From a virus: 25,694 nucleotides of DNA. The notes under the pieces were generated by a model, which saw nothing but the letters and a program-made list of their open reading frames with translations, made no database searches and was not told where the DNA came from. The DNA lies in IMG/VR virus record IMGVR_UViG_3300032086_000415, positions 1 through 25,694 of that record. The stretch is one strand, 5' to 3'. The position numbers were made by a program, and so were the translations under genes. Each line of letters starts with the position of its first letter. Positions within the stretch are counted from its first letter, which is position 1. Of the stretch, positions 6,867 to 14,139 are shown piece after piece.

Positions 6867-7408
6867 GGAATAGTTACACCAATAGATAATTTTTTATCTG
6901 TTGTTTTAACCACCTCGTGTCTTGTAAATCTAGGAACTAACAAAGTATCATTAGCTTTTAATGTAACTTCTTCTCCAGAAACTAACCAATGTCCTGTTCC
7001 ATATATTTGTTTAACGACCACATCAAAGTCGTGTTCATGCGTAGTGTAACTTATTTTCTGCCCCCCTGGCTTGGCAAAAACAAAGTTTGCATTTACTGTA
7101 TCACCTACTAATTTTTTACAGATTAAATCTAATTCTCTTAATTCTTTTGTTAAATCTAACACACTGTTTAACACAGTCATAAAACCGTTGTCGTAATACT
7201 TCTTCCATTCTTCATAGACAAAGTAACCATCGTAACTGTAAAAAGGAAATACTAATATACCACTGCTATTTAATATTTCTACACCGTATTGACCCCATGG
7301 ATATTTTAAAGGCCATCGTTTTCTTATTTGCAAAAGATCCAATACATCATCTTCCTGTAACGGAATATGTAAGTCTTTTAATTCTTGTTCTAGTTTATTT
7401 AAATACAC
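6863..7408 (-). CDS. Cupin/JmjC-like protein with HEHD motif
   Basis: A 181-residue protein starting at GTG 7408, a few bases after AGGAG. The N-terminal 110 residues are helical and not recognised. The C-terminal 70 residues look like a cupin barrel: THEHDFDVVVKQIYGTGHW (H124, H126, D127, K133), then LKANDTLLVPRFTRHEV with H164, and a final SIGVTI strand. The H-x-H-D...H layout, with a downstream Lys and 'G-x-W', resembles JmjC/cupin_4 oxygenases (HxD...H), so an Fe(II) enzyme is plausible; a non-catalytic sugar- or metal-binding cupin is the alternative. It opens the carbamoyltransferase/oxygenase cassette directly after a terminator-like hairpin. Confidence 0.65.
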   Translation of the reverse strand: MYLNKLEQELKDLHIPLQEDDVLDLLQIRKRWPLKYPWGQYGVEILNSSGILVFPFYSYDGYFVYEEWKKYYDNGFMTVLNSVLDLTKELRELDLICKKLVGDTVNANFVFAKPGGQKISYTTHEHDFDVVVKQIYGTGHWLVSGEEVTLKANDTLLVPRFTRHEVVKTTDKKLSIGVTIP

Positions 7409-7426
7409 ACACTCTCCTGTAAAAGA

Positions 7427-7446
7427 GGGGGCAGTTTCCCACCCCC
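7427..7446 (-). terminator. GC-rich hairpin with T-rich tail after the glycine-rich gene
   Basis: The minus strand reads GGGGG-TGGGAAACTG-CCCCC followed by TCTTTT, ten bases below the stop of the glycine-rich gene. This is the most terminator-like of the window's GC-rich hairpins. It separates the adhesin gene from the oxygenase/carbamoyltransferase cassette and carries the shared CTGCCCCCT arm. Confidence 0.55.
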
Positions 7447-7455
7447 AGTGTTAGT

Positions 7456-8505
7456 TTAGCCTGATGTTGATTTCCATCTTCCTGCTTCAATTCTGTCGAA
7501 TACATCTTTTTGATTCCACATACCTGGAGCTATAAATGTTAATCCTGGAACAGCAGCTTCATGTATTACTACTTTACCGCTACCTCCATCTCCACCGTCT
7601 CTTGGTGGGGAGTTACCTCTTGGGTGACAAGCAGAACCTGCTCCACCGCCACCTCCGCCTGTATTGGCTGAAGCATCTGATCCGTTTGCATCTGTTCCAC
7701 CAGCACCAGCTCCACCTGGGCCAGCAGCACCGCCTGCTGTGTTACCTTTTACAGTACCACCTCCGCCACCGCCTGCAACAGTAGCTGAATAATTTCCTAC
7801 GTTAAATGGTGAACCGTTTCCACCGTTACCACCTCTACCTGGTTGAGATCCGTCACCGCCTGATAGACCAGCGCTACCAGCGCCACCACCTCCGCCAGAT
7901 CCTGAACCACCAGCTGGGCAAGTGTTTCCACCTGTTCTATCTCCACCTGCGTTACCTTGACCTGGTGCATTTGGAGATTCACCGCCTGCAGAAGAAGCTC
8001 CGCCTCCGCCTGATCCTCCTTGTTGAGGAGGGGCATTAGAACCGCCACCACCGCCTCCGCCACCTAAAGCTGTGTATGTTGTACCACCTGCTATAACGAC
8101 AGAGTTACCTCCTGGAGATCCTGCACTGTTTTGTACACCACCTGGAGTACCAGCTCCACCAGCGCCTACAGTTACAGGAACAGCATCCTGAGGAACTGCT
8201 ACTGCACTATTGCCTGGACTGTTGGTATTTGCACTATTAAAGAGAACGCCTCCGCCTCCTCCACCGCCACCTTGACGGTTGTTGTCAGCTCCAGCACCGC
8301 CGCCGCCTCCACCAGCAACAATTAATATGTTTGCTGTATTAGAAGCTTGGCCTGCTTGAAATGTACCTGACGAGTTAAATTGTGTAGTAGCTGCTGCTTG
8401 GTCTTGTGCATATCTAGTTACCTGAGATGGGCCTATTATCCCACCATTGTCTTTTGCAAAAGATGAAGAGCCTAAGTCTTTAGTTATTGTATTTACGCCT
8501 GCCAT
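7456..8505 (-). CDS. Glycine-rich putative adhesin / tail-fibre tip protein
   Basis: A 349-residue protein starting MAGVNTITKDLGSSSFAK. After a Ser/Thr/Gln N-terminus, an ANILIVAGGGGGG strand opens a long glycine-rich region (about residues 64-315) made of Gly runs broken by Asn, Ser, Ala and Pro loops. This is the pattern of glycine-rich phage domains that can fold as bundled polyglycine-II helices, as shown for the S16 gp38 adhesin. The C-terminus, APGMWNQKDVFDRIEAGRW, resembles the 'G-x-W ... AG-x-W' endings common on marine-phage tail proteins. Two Cys (in NTCPAG and SACHPR) lie in loops. A host-recognition role is inferred. The ATG follows GGAGTAAAT, and local G+C is well above its neighbours because of the glycine codons. 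Confidence 0.75.
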   Translation of the reverse strand: MAGVNTITKDLGSSSFAKDNGGIIGPSQVTRYAQDQAAATTQFNSSGTFQAGQASNTANILIVAGGGGGGAGADNNRQGGGGGGGGVLFNSANTNSPGNSAVAVPQDAVPVTVGAGGAGTPGGVQNSAGSPGGNSVVIAGGTTYTALGGGGGGGGSNAPPQQGGSGGGGASSAGGESPNAPGQGNAGGDRTGGNTCPAGGSGSGGGGGAGSAGLSGGDGSQPGRGGNGGNGSPFNVGNYSATVAGGGGGGTVKGNTAGGAAGPGGAGAGGTDANGSDASANTGGGGGGAGSACHPRGNSPPRDGGDGGSGKVVIHEAAVPGLTFIAPGMWNQKDVFDRIEAGRWKSTSG

Positions 8506-8514
8506 ATTTACTCC

Positions 8515-9009
8515 TTATATTTTAACCCATTCTAAATTAGATGCATCCCAATAAACTTTAAAATCTCCAAAAACAATATTGTCTTCTTCATCTAAAGAAT
8601 CTTCAGGACACTCACCTTCCCAACGAGTTTGACTTTCATCCCAATATCTATACACATCTTTTTGATCAGCTGTACCTTCTTTATAAAAAGTTGTGTTAGG
8701 TTCTGCAACTGGTGAATCGTATATTTTTGTAGAAGTATTGAATACCCAAGATGCAAATGGTTTTGGCATAATCCATTGATTATACGTATCGCTCCATTCA
8801 CCACCTATGCCAGCTAGAGTTCCAGCTTCATAAGTGCCGTCTTTACTATAAGATTTAAAACTTACTATATTGCCATCTGGACCTGAGCCTACGATGGTTT
8901 GACAAAACTTTGCACCCTTTGATTCATCAGGTGCATCAGAACTATCAATTACAATAGTGTTTACGACTTTGTTGGAAGAATCCAAACAAGCCCAATATGT
9001 ATCTGCCAT
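8515..9009 (-). CDS. Putative tail-fibre-associated protein
   Basis: A 164-residue protein starting MADTYWACLDSSNKVVNTIV. It is acidic, rich in Trp, Tyr and Asp, and contains PKPFASWVFNTSTKIYDSPV (about 82-101), an element I recall from cyanophage proteins linked to tail fibres, followed by YRYWDESQTRWEGE and a C-terminal VYWDASNLEW. The two W-D/E-S-x-x-W elements look like short repeats. No catalytic motif is present. It lies between a small beta-rich protein and the glycine-rich adhesin, consistent with a fibre or fibre-attachment component. The function is inferred. Confidence 0.65.
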   Translation of the reverse strand: MADTYWACLDSSNKVVNTIVIDSSDAPDESKGAKFCQTIVGSGPDGNIVSFKSYSKDGTYEAGTLAGIGGEWSDTYNQWIMPKPFASWVFNTSTKIYDSPVAEPNTTFYKEGTADQKDVYRYWDESQTRWEGECPEDSLDEEDNIVFGDFKVYWDASNLEWVKI

Positions 9010-9026
9010 ATTATAACTCGCTTAAA

Positions 9027-9389
9027 TTAATCTACTAAATCTTCGTATGATATTAAATATTCTAAATCGCCACTAGCAGATGCTCCACCTTTAATGATAT
9101 CAGCTTCTTCTAAATAGAAACCTGTATCTTTACTTATTAAAGCTAATGTAGAATCTGCAGGTACTGAAATAGTTTTTGCAATATGTCTATCATTTGATCC
9201 ATCTGATCTTACTGTCATTGTAACGTCTGCAGCACTTGATCCATCAATATTAGAAATTAATATAGTATTAATTTTATAAACATGATCCGCTGCGCAAGTT
9301 AACAATGCAGTAGTTGTTGTAGTGTCCAATGCTCCAGTAACAACTTTACCGTTGATTGTAGCTACGTTAACTATATTTGGTACAGCCAT
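9027..9389 (-). CDS. Small beta-sandwich virion protein
   Basis: A 120-residue protein starting MAVPNIVNVATINGKVVTG, with AAGGAGG seven bases before the ATG. It is Thr/Ala/Asp-rich with regularly alternating strands: TALLTCAADHVYKINTILISNIDG (about 28-51), ADVTMTVRSDGS, ISVPADSTLALISKDTGFYLEEADIIKG (75-102) and DLEYLISYED. I recall this layout in small structural proteins near fibre genes of marine phages. The protein at 545-913 shares the general plan. A role in tail or head decoration is inferred from position; nothing indicates an enzyme. Confidence 0.7.
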   Translation of the reverse strand: MAVPNIVNVATINGKVVTGALDTTTTTALLTCAADHVYKINTILISNIDGSSAADVTMTVRSDGSNDRHIAKTISVPADSTLALISKDTGFYLEEADIIKGGASASGDLEYLISYEDLVD

Positions 9390-9408
9390 TGTATATCCTC
9401 CTTATTGG

Positions 9409-10323
9409 TTAACCAAAGACAATAGCCATTGCTATTGCTTTACCTGTTGTGAACAAAGCAGTTTGTCCATCCAACAAATTTAATTCAGTAGCAGTTGATG
9501 TAACTAGAGTTCCCCCTAATTTCAAACCACCACTTGATCCGTCGTGTGTAGTAATATCTACAGTTACGTCTCCGTCTCCAGATGTATGACCTACAATAGC
9601 CATACCTTTTGTAACTGTTCCATCTACTTCTGCAACATAAAAGTCTAATCCACCTTCTTCACTACCCGCTGTAGCGTCTACTGCTTTACCTTCAATACGT
9701 GCAAACTCTTGATTGTTTTGATCTGAGTCATCTGCAAAGAAAGTAATAGTACCAGAAAGGTCACCATCTACACCAGCTGCACCTCTATCATTTATAAATT
9801 TTAAAGATCCTGCTGTTGCACCATTGTTTGTATTTTCAATGTTAATAAACGGTTGACTTGCTGATGAAGACGAAGCAGTTATGTTACCGCTTGCTGCAAG
9901 TGTAGTCGTTTGTAAATTAGCTAATGCGTTGTGTACTTCATCTGATCCGTCTACATAAATAGCCATGTCTTTACCTGCTGGTAGAGTTACTGTTTGAGCA
10001 GCACTACCTGCTTTTAAAGTTAGGATAGAGTTAGAATCATTAAGTACGAAATATGTTTTTTCTATGTTTGGAAAGGTAATGTTTTGTGTACTACCAGCTG
10101 AACCAGTGAATACTAAAACTTTATTACGACCATTTTCATCTGCATAAGATGTTGGTTCTGTTGTAAATGTTAAACTTACCGCTCCTGAAACTGCAACTGT
10201 AGCGATACCATCTGATGCGTCTTCGATACGATTCCAGTTATCATTTGTTTGTGCGCCCCAGGTTCCGTCATTCTCACCTGTTGCCATTAATCTTATACCA
10301 AGATTACTCCATGTTGATGCCAT
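9409..10323 (-). CDS. Tail-fibre-like structural protein
   Basis: A 304-residue protein starting MASTWSNLGIRLMATGEND. The N-terminal segment (SNLGIRLMATGENDGTWGAQTN) is a familiar opening of marine-phage fibre proteins, presumably the virion-attachment part. Residues 40-130 form a beta-rich domain (VFTGSAGSTQNITFPNI, then GKDMAIYVDG). The C-terminal half has Gly/Asp/Thr strands typical of fibre shafts and a late LVTSTATELNLLDGQTA element that recurs in many fibre proteins. No peptidase or endosialidase motif is seen. It sits two genes upstream of the glycine-rich adhesin, which fits a fibre role. Confidence 0.72.
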   Translation of the reverse strand: MASTWSNLGIRLMATGENDGTWGAQTNDNWNRIEDASDGIATVAVSGAVSLTFTTEPTSYADENGRNKVLVFTGSAGSTQNITFPNIEKTYFVLNDSNSILTLKAGSAAQTVTLPAGKDMAIYVDGSDEVHNALANLQTTTLAASGNITASSSSASQPFINIENTNNGATAGSLKFINDRGAAGVDGDLSGTITFFADDSDQNNQEFARIEGKAVDATAGSEEGGLDFYVAEVDGTVTKGMAIVGHTSGDGDVTVDITTHDGSSGGLKLGGTLVTSTATELNLLDGQTALFTTGKAIAMAIVFG

Positions 10324-10332
10324 TGTCTACCT

Positions 10333-10785
10333 CTACGCTATTCTTAAAATTGCTGTTGAAGCACCCGCTGCAGGAAATTCTACAGTAAACGTACCCCCTG
10401 ATACAGAAAAGTCTGCACCGAAATCTATAATCATAACAGCGGAGTTACTATCATTTGTATTATAAATGATTGCACCTCTTGTTGTAAACGTAGCACTTGT
10501 CCATGATGTATCTGCAAAATCTGTAAATGCTGTTGTTCCTGATGTGGTTGGATTTACATTTGTTAATGTATTTCCCCCTGATGAATAACCAGTTCCAGTC
10601 GTTTCGTCTGAATTACCAGTCACGTCAGAGTAATTAGTTGTTGCGGCACCATAAGTTCCTGAGATGCTAGCATTAGCTTTAAACAACGCTATTTTAAATG
10701 CATCAGCTCCGTTATTAAAATCATGATCCCCTTCGAGCAACTCCTTTTTAAAAGTTGTGCAAATTGCCGATGTTAAGCCTGCCAT
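10333..10785 (-). CDS. Conserved structural protein (tail type)
   Basis: A 150-residue protein starting MAGLTSAICTTFKKELLEG. The opening CTTFKKELLEGDHDF followed by FKIALFKANASI matches a family I recall from tail regions of many marine phages; the rest is a beta-rich Thr/Gly/Asn stretch (GTGYSSGGNTLT, then FADTSWTSATFTTRGAIIYN) and a C-terminal FTVEFPAAGASTAILRI. It is probably a virion protein of the tail or fibre base. The ATG follows AAGGGGAT. There is no motif that would suggest catalysis. Confidence 0.7.
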   Translation of the reverse strand: MAGLTSAICTTFKKELLEGDHDFNNGADAFKIALFKANASISGTYGAATTNYSDVTGNSDETTGTGYSSGGNTLTNVNPTTSGTTAFTDFADTSWTSATFTTRGAIIYNTNDSNSAVMIIDFGADFSVSGGTFTVEFPAAGASTAILRIA

Positions 10786-10788
10786 ATT

Positions 10789-11487
10789 TTATCCCCTTTT
10801 ATAAGTTCCCATTTCACCGCTGATAAATTCATCGGTTCGTTTTCTTGTTTGTTCCTGTCCTAAGAAGGTCTGTAACGCTCTATCATATAAAGCTTGATAC
10901 CTAGATCCTTGGTCAGCAGTTAATTTCATAAATGAAGCTGCCTCTAACAACGATCCATACAGTAACAAATCAGGAGCATAGTCGCCTAAATAACTATTAG
11001 CATTAGAACTACTTAGCCCCGTTGGTAGTATAGTATACCCTATTTCTAGTGTATAGTCAACATCTGCACGAGGAGAAAATAACCATTTCATACCTCTATC
11101 TGAAGCTGAATATGCCCCCTCTCCGTAAAGAGCATAGAACCTTGGAGTGCCTTGTAGATCTGAAACTCCTGCACTAAAATTCTGTGTAAACTCTCTTACA
11201 AATGATTGATCTTTTTCTTCTAAAAATTCACCTGTTAATATTTTTATATATCTTGTAACATATAAATCTTGTGGTAAATCTAGAAATGTATTATTAGCTG
11301 ATAATGTAGTTTCAATAGTTTTACGATAAGCTGATATATCTGCCTCCCTGAATATACGCATTTCTGCAAACTCAATGCATAAATCTATAGGCGCTACACC
11401 AGATCCAGTGGCCGCTGTAAACTCAGCAGCATCGTTTTCTAAGAAATCTTGTATCGCTTGTTTAAGTTGTACGTATGTTAGTGCCAT
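10789..11487 (-). CDS. Probable adaptor / head-tail connector-type protein
   Basis: A 232-residue protein. I choose the ATG at 11487 (MALTYVQLKQAIQDFLEND), because it overlaps the upstream stop as TAATG; a start at 11499 would add MGRL. The N-terminal helices, FIDLCIEFAEMRI-like region, LPQDLYVTRYIKI (about 75-87) and a late helical part (LLLYGSLLEAASFMK, YQALYDRALQTFL) resemble adaptor or tail-completion proteins in which several copies ring the portal. This is the second protein of such a type here, the first being at 12534-13232. A neck role is inferred. Confidence 0.65.
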   Translation of the reverse strand: MALTYVQLKQAIQDFLENDAAEFTAATGSGVAPIDLCIEFAEMRIFREADISAYRKTIETTLSANNTFLDLPQDLYVTRYIKILTGEFLEEKDQSFVREFTQNFSAGVSDLQGTPRFYALYGEGAYSASDRGMKWLFSPRADVDYTLEIGYTILPTGLSSSNANSYLGDYAPDLLLYGSLLEAASFMKLTADQGSRYQALYDRALQTFLGQEQTRKRTDEFISGEMGTYKRG

Positions 11488-12533
11488 TAATCGCCCCAAT
11501 CTCCTTTACCATATTGTCCTTGTCCATAAGGTGATTCATCTATTACAATGTTGATTATACCTTGTTGAGCTGTCATTGTCAACGTATCTTCACTAGCTCC
11601 CCATACACCATCATCATAAGCTTGTTCACCCCAACCACCTACTCCTGGAGCTGGTGCACCTATGCCAATTTGTACTTCACCAATGTTTGCTTGAACTTGA
11701 TCTTTACTAAATCCAAGATCGCCCCAAGCATTTTCACCCCATGAAACGCCTGATGGTGTTCTATCATTTTGATCTAGTGGTACATTGAAGTTTAATACTA
11801 CTCCACCATCTTGATCAACTCCATCACCTAGAATTGCTGAAGTTCCTTCTTGTGATACTACAGCACTTATCATTGGTACTACAGTTCCTTGTTGTGCAGT
11901 TGTTGTTATTTCATCTCTAGTATAAGGGAATGCTCCGTATAAATCTTCACCCCAAGAAATAGAAGTCATGTTAGGATCAACTATTACTGGTATGATAACT
12001 GTACCTTGTTGAGCAGTTGCTGCTAAACCTTGTGCATCTTCTTGACCACTTATGTTAACAGTTCCTTGTACCGCAGTAGCTTCTAATCCTTGTGCTTCTT
12101 CTGTAGGATTTATTATTACAGTGCCTATTGCAGATGTTGCAGCTAGACCTGATACAGTAACAACTTGTGGAACAACAACTTCGTTTGCACCATGTTGTGC
12201 AGACATAGATAAACCTTGTGCTTCTTCTGTTACTGATATTTCTACTGGTCTTAAAAATGCACCCGCAGCAAATGATACTTTGCCATGTAGAGGTCCTAAT
12301 CTTACTGTTGTAGTTTGACCTGCTAAATCGTTATCTGTTCTAGGTTTAAATAAAACATTACCCCTAGCACTCTTTAAATATTTTTGTGGTTCTAGTTGTG
12401 GGTGTTTAGGTGTGAACTCTGACTTGTCAACACGCATACCTGTCCACTCGGTACGTGCATTTTTATAAGGTCTTTTAAATCCTGTACGATCGTCTATGAA
12501 GACCGCATGTTTACCTTTTGCGTATTTAGCCAT
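11487..12533 (-). CDS. Repeat-containing structural protein
   Basis: A 348-residue protein starting MAKYAKGKHAVFIDDRTGF. The N-terminal 75 residues (GKHAVFIDDRTGFKRPY, then LEPQKYLKSARGN) match a domain I recall at the start of marine-phage structural proteins. Residues 103-327 hold imperfect repeats with the consensus E-E/D-A-Q-G-L-x-A-T-A-x-Q-G-T-V at 103-117, 127-139, 145-159, 165-179, 207-218 and 316-327. A second repeat type, S/G-W-G-E-x-x-Y/W-G, lies at 193-202, 264-273, 300-313 and 335-346. A fibrous or beta-solenoid virion protein is likely. Start and stop abut both neighbours (TAA-ATG and TAATG). Confidence 0.7.
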   Translation of the reverse strand: MAKYAKGKHAVFIDDRTGFKRPYKNARTEWTGMRVDKSEFTPKHPQLEPQKYLKSARGNVLFKPRTDNDLAGQTTTVRLGPLHGKVSFAAGAFLRPVEISVTEEAQGLSMSAQHGANEVVVPQVVTVSGLAATSAIGTVIINPTEEAQGLEATAVQGTVNISGQEDAQGLAATAQQGTVIIPVIVDPNMTSISWGEDLYGAFPYTRDEITTTAQQGTVVPMISAVVSQEGTSAILGDGVDQDGGVVLNFNVPLDQNDRTPSGVSWGENAWGDLGFSKDQVQANIGEVQIGIGAPAPGVGGWGEQAYDDGVWGASEDTLTMTAQQGIINIVIDESPYGQGQYGKGDWGD

Positions 12534-13232
12534 TTAGTAAACCTGTGGTTGTACGTAGAAACTTACTCTCTCCCTATCCTCATCTTTTGCTTTGGCCCAG
12601 TCTTCATCATAAAAAGGTTTTAATACCTGCAATCTATCAGGAGCTTTTTTCATAGCTAGCTCCACTGCTAAACCACTAATCAAAGCTGGTAAATATCTTT
12701 TTGGTATCTGTGGATTTTGTGAATACGTAGCAGATACATCTTCTGGATATTTAATTGACCAAGCAACAAACTGATAATATGTTTGATCTGGTATTGGCCA
12801 TAGATAAATTTTATGAGTTGCTGTACCGCTTGATGTGAATTGAGCATTTCTCTCTACAGAAAATTGAACTGGTTTACCTGTATCACTTTTTGTTGGTATT
12901 TGTAAATATTCGTCAAGACTTATTCTTTCTAAAGAAATGTCTTGTGGGCTACTAGCATCGGAGTTATCCCTAATTACTCCATCTAATATATCAAGATGAC
13001 TGCCTGCACTTACTGTAATATGATCTTGATCTTTAGTCATAGCTATTGTTTCTAAGTTTAATGTAAATAAATTTACACCATCGTTAACCCATTTTGTTAA
13101 TAATAGGTTTAAAGAACGTCTAGCTGTTTTTAAATCATAACCACTTTTAGTTTCTATTCCACAACGTTCATACGCTTCTTGTATTATTTCAGCTGTGTCT
13201 AGATTAAAAGTATGTGTACCAGAAGTGACCAT
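12534..13232 (-). CDS. Head-to-tail adaptor, P22 gp4-like
   Basis: A 232-residue protein starting MVTSGTHTFNLDTAEIIQEA, behind a clear AGGAGG. The N-terminal helices (AEIIQEAYERCGIE, then YDLKTARRSLNLLLTKWVNDGVNLF), the strand segment IYLWPIPDQTYYQFVAW and the late helices (YLPALISGLAVELAMKKAP) fit the P22 gp4-like tail accessory/adaptor family, which docks under the portal and starts tail assembly. P22 gp4 itself can also have muramidase activity, but I see no clear catalytic motif here. It is transcribed after the capsid genes, as expected. Confidence 0.75.
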   Translation of the reverse strand: MVTSGTHTFNLDTAEIIQEAYERCGIETKSGYDLKTARRSLNLLLTKWVNDGVNLFTLNLETIAMTKDQDHITVSAGSHLDILDGVIRDNSDASSPQDISLERISLDEYLQIPTKSDTGKPVQFSVERNAQFTSSGTATHKIYLWPIPDQTYYQFVAWSIKYPEDVSATYSQNPQIPKRYLPALISGLAVELAMKKAPDRLQVLKPFYDEDWAKAKDEDRERVSFYVQPQVY

Positions 13233-13241
13233 CTAGTCCTC

Positions 13242-13448
13242 CTATCCCATGAATACTGTTTTAATTAACCAAACAAATTGTGCAAAAACCATAACGCCAA
13301 CAGTCCATATAATTTTCTGTATACTATTAATTGCTTTTTCCATGTGCCATAAATCGTTACTCTTGATAGTATCTATCTTTTGATTTAACAATTTTAGCTC
13401 ACCTTTCATTTCGGTAATCTCTAGTTTATTGTTTATTTCTTCAGACAC
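13242..13448 (-). CDS. XhlA-like membrane protein (possible holin accessory)
   Basis: A 68-residue protein starting at GTG 13448, read MSEEINNKLEITEMKGELK. Residues 1-45 form a coiled coil with heptads (LKLLNQKIDTIKSND, then MEKAINSIQKI). Residues 46-66 form one membrane segment (IIWTVGVMVFAQFVWLI), ending KTVFMG. This layout, with a short amphipathic coil and a single C-terminal membrane helix after HMEKxI, is that of haemolysin XhlA-type proteins encoded beside phage lysis genes. A role in lysis or membrane attachment is inferred. No endolysin lies nearby, and no good Shine-Dalgarno precedes the GTG, so translation may depend on coupling to the gene ending at 13450. Confidence 0.62.
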   Translation of the reverse strand: MSEEINNKLEITEMKGELKLLNQKIDTIKSNDLWHMEKAINSIQKIIWTVGVMVFAQFVWLIKTVFMG

Positions 13449-13449
13449 G

Positions 13450-14064
13450 TTATGCTATAAATGATGTAAGACTTTCCATCTTACCTACTTCAAATTTAGC
13501 ATAAGCACCATTTGGAAATAATACTCCTTCATCTGGAACTGTGATATCTCTAGTTACAGTTGCTGAAGCTACAGTTCCTACTTTCATCAAGTTGGTTCCT
13601 GTTGGTGATCCGTCATTAAATTCAACCGTACCAGCTGCTGCATCATTTACAATGTATGCACCTTTTAATCTAATACGTCCTGCAAAAATTACGTCTGCTG
13701 CGCTATTGTTTATACCTGCAGAAACGTTTCCTGCGGCTGCACCACTAGCAGCAATTTGTGTTACTGTTTTAAAATAACTTGAACCAGTTGCAGTACCTGC
13801 GTTTGCCCCTGTTATAACCTCTGTTTGTGCGTCTCCATTTACGTCTGTGCCTGTAACAGTGAATGTTATACCACTGTCATTACCTGCACTTAAAATAGTG
13901 ACAATTCTTCCTGAAGATAAAGTTACTGATCCACCATCTGCTAAAGCTCCACCAAGGGTTAAGTTTCCTGCACCACTTACTGAAGCAGCACTAGAAATAC
14001 CATCGGCATCTAAAGCGGTAGTATCAGAGATAAACTTTGATCTTGTATCTGATTTTCCAACCAT
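13450..14064 (-). CDS. Beta-rich virion protein
   Basis: A 204-residue protein starting MVGKSDTRSKFISDTTALD, after AAGGAG. It is low in Cys, Trp and charged residues, and rich in Gly, Ala, Thr and Val: for example GSVTLSSGRIVTILSAG (about 45-61), ITFTVTGTDVNGDAQTEVITG (66-86) and TRDITVPDEGVLF near the end. The pattern is of an immunoglobulin-like or jelly-roll structural protein of the head or tail. I recall relatives in marine phages annotated only as structural. It is preceded by a promoter candidate and a leader hairpin. Confidence 0.68.
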   Translation of the reverse strand: MVGKSDTRSKFISDTTALDADGISSAASVSGAGNLTLGGALADGGSVTLSSGRIVTILSAGNDSGITFTVTGTDVNGDAQTEVITGANAGTATGSSYFKTVTQIAASGAAAGNVSAGINNSAADVIFAGRIRLKGAYIVNDAAAGTVEFNDGSPTGTNLMKVGTVASATVTRDITVPDEGVLFPNGAYAKFEVGKMESLTSFIA

Positions 14065-14088
14065 GTTAACTCCTTTTAATTGTTATGA

Positions 14089-14106
14089 GGAGGTTTTTAC
14101 ACCTCC
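14089..14106 (-). repeat. Leader hairpin GGAGGT-loop-ACCTCC
   Basis: A perfect 6-bp inverted repeat with a 6-base loop lies between the two beta-rich structural genes. With the promoter candidate just upstream the hairpin would form the 5' end of the transcript, where it could protect the mRNA. Alternatively it ends the upstream message, but no T-tract follows. Confidence 0.45.
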
Positions 14107-14110
14107 CCAT

Positions 14111-14139
14111 ATTATAACATTATCTTTCTACTGCTGCAA
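14111..14139 (-). promoter_or_regulatory. Promoter candidate before the 204-aa structural gene
   Basis: A perfect TATAAT (14116-14111) lies 17 bases after TTGCAG (14139-14134) on the minus strand, straddling the end of the upstream coding region. The -35 match is only three of six, so this is a moderate call. Confidence 0.4.

Noticed and set aside
7536-8325. Several plus-strand frames and a minus-strand frame (7797-8063) over the glycine-rich gene
   Set aside because: GGN-rich coding DNA opens other frames by chance; the translations are Leu/Val/His/Gln-rich low-complexity shadows.
7456-8505. Apparent tandem DNA repeats that might be a CRISPR-like array
   Set aside because: The repeats are irregular codons for Gly runs inside one open frame, with no constant repeat/spacer length.
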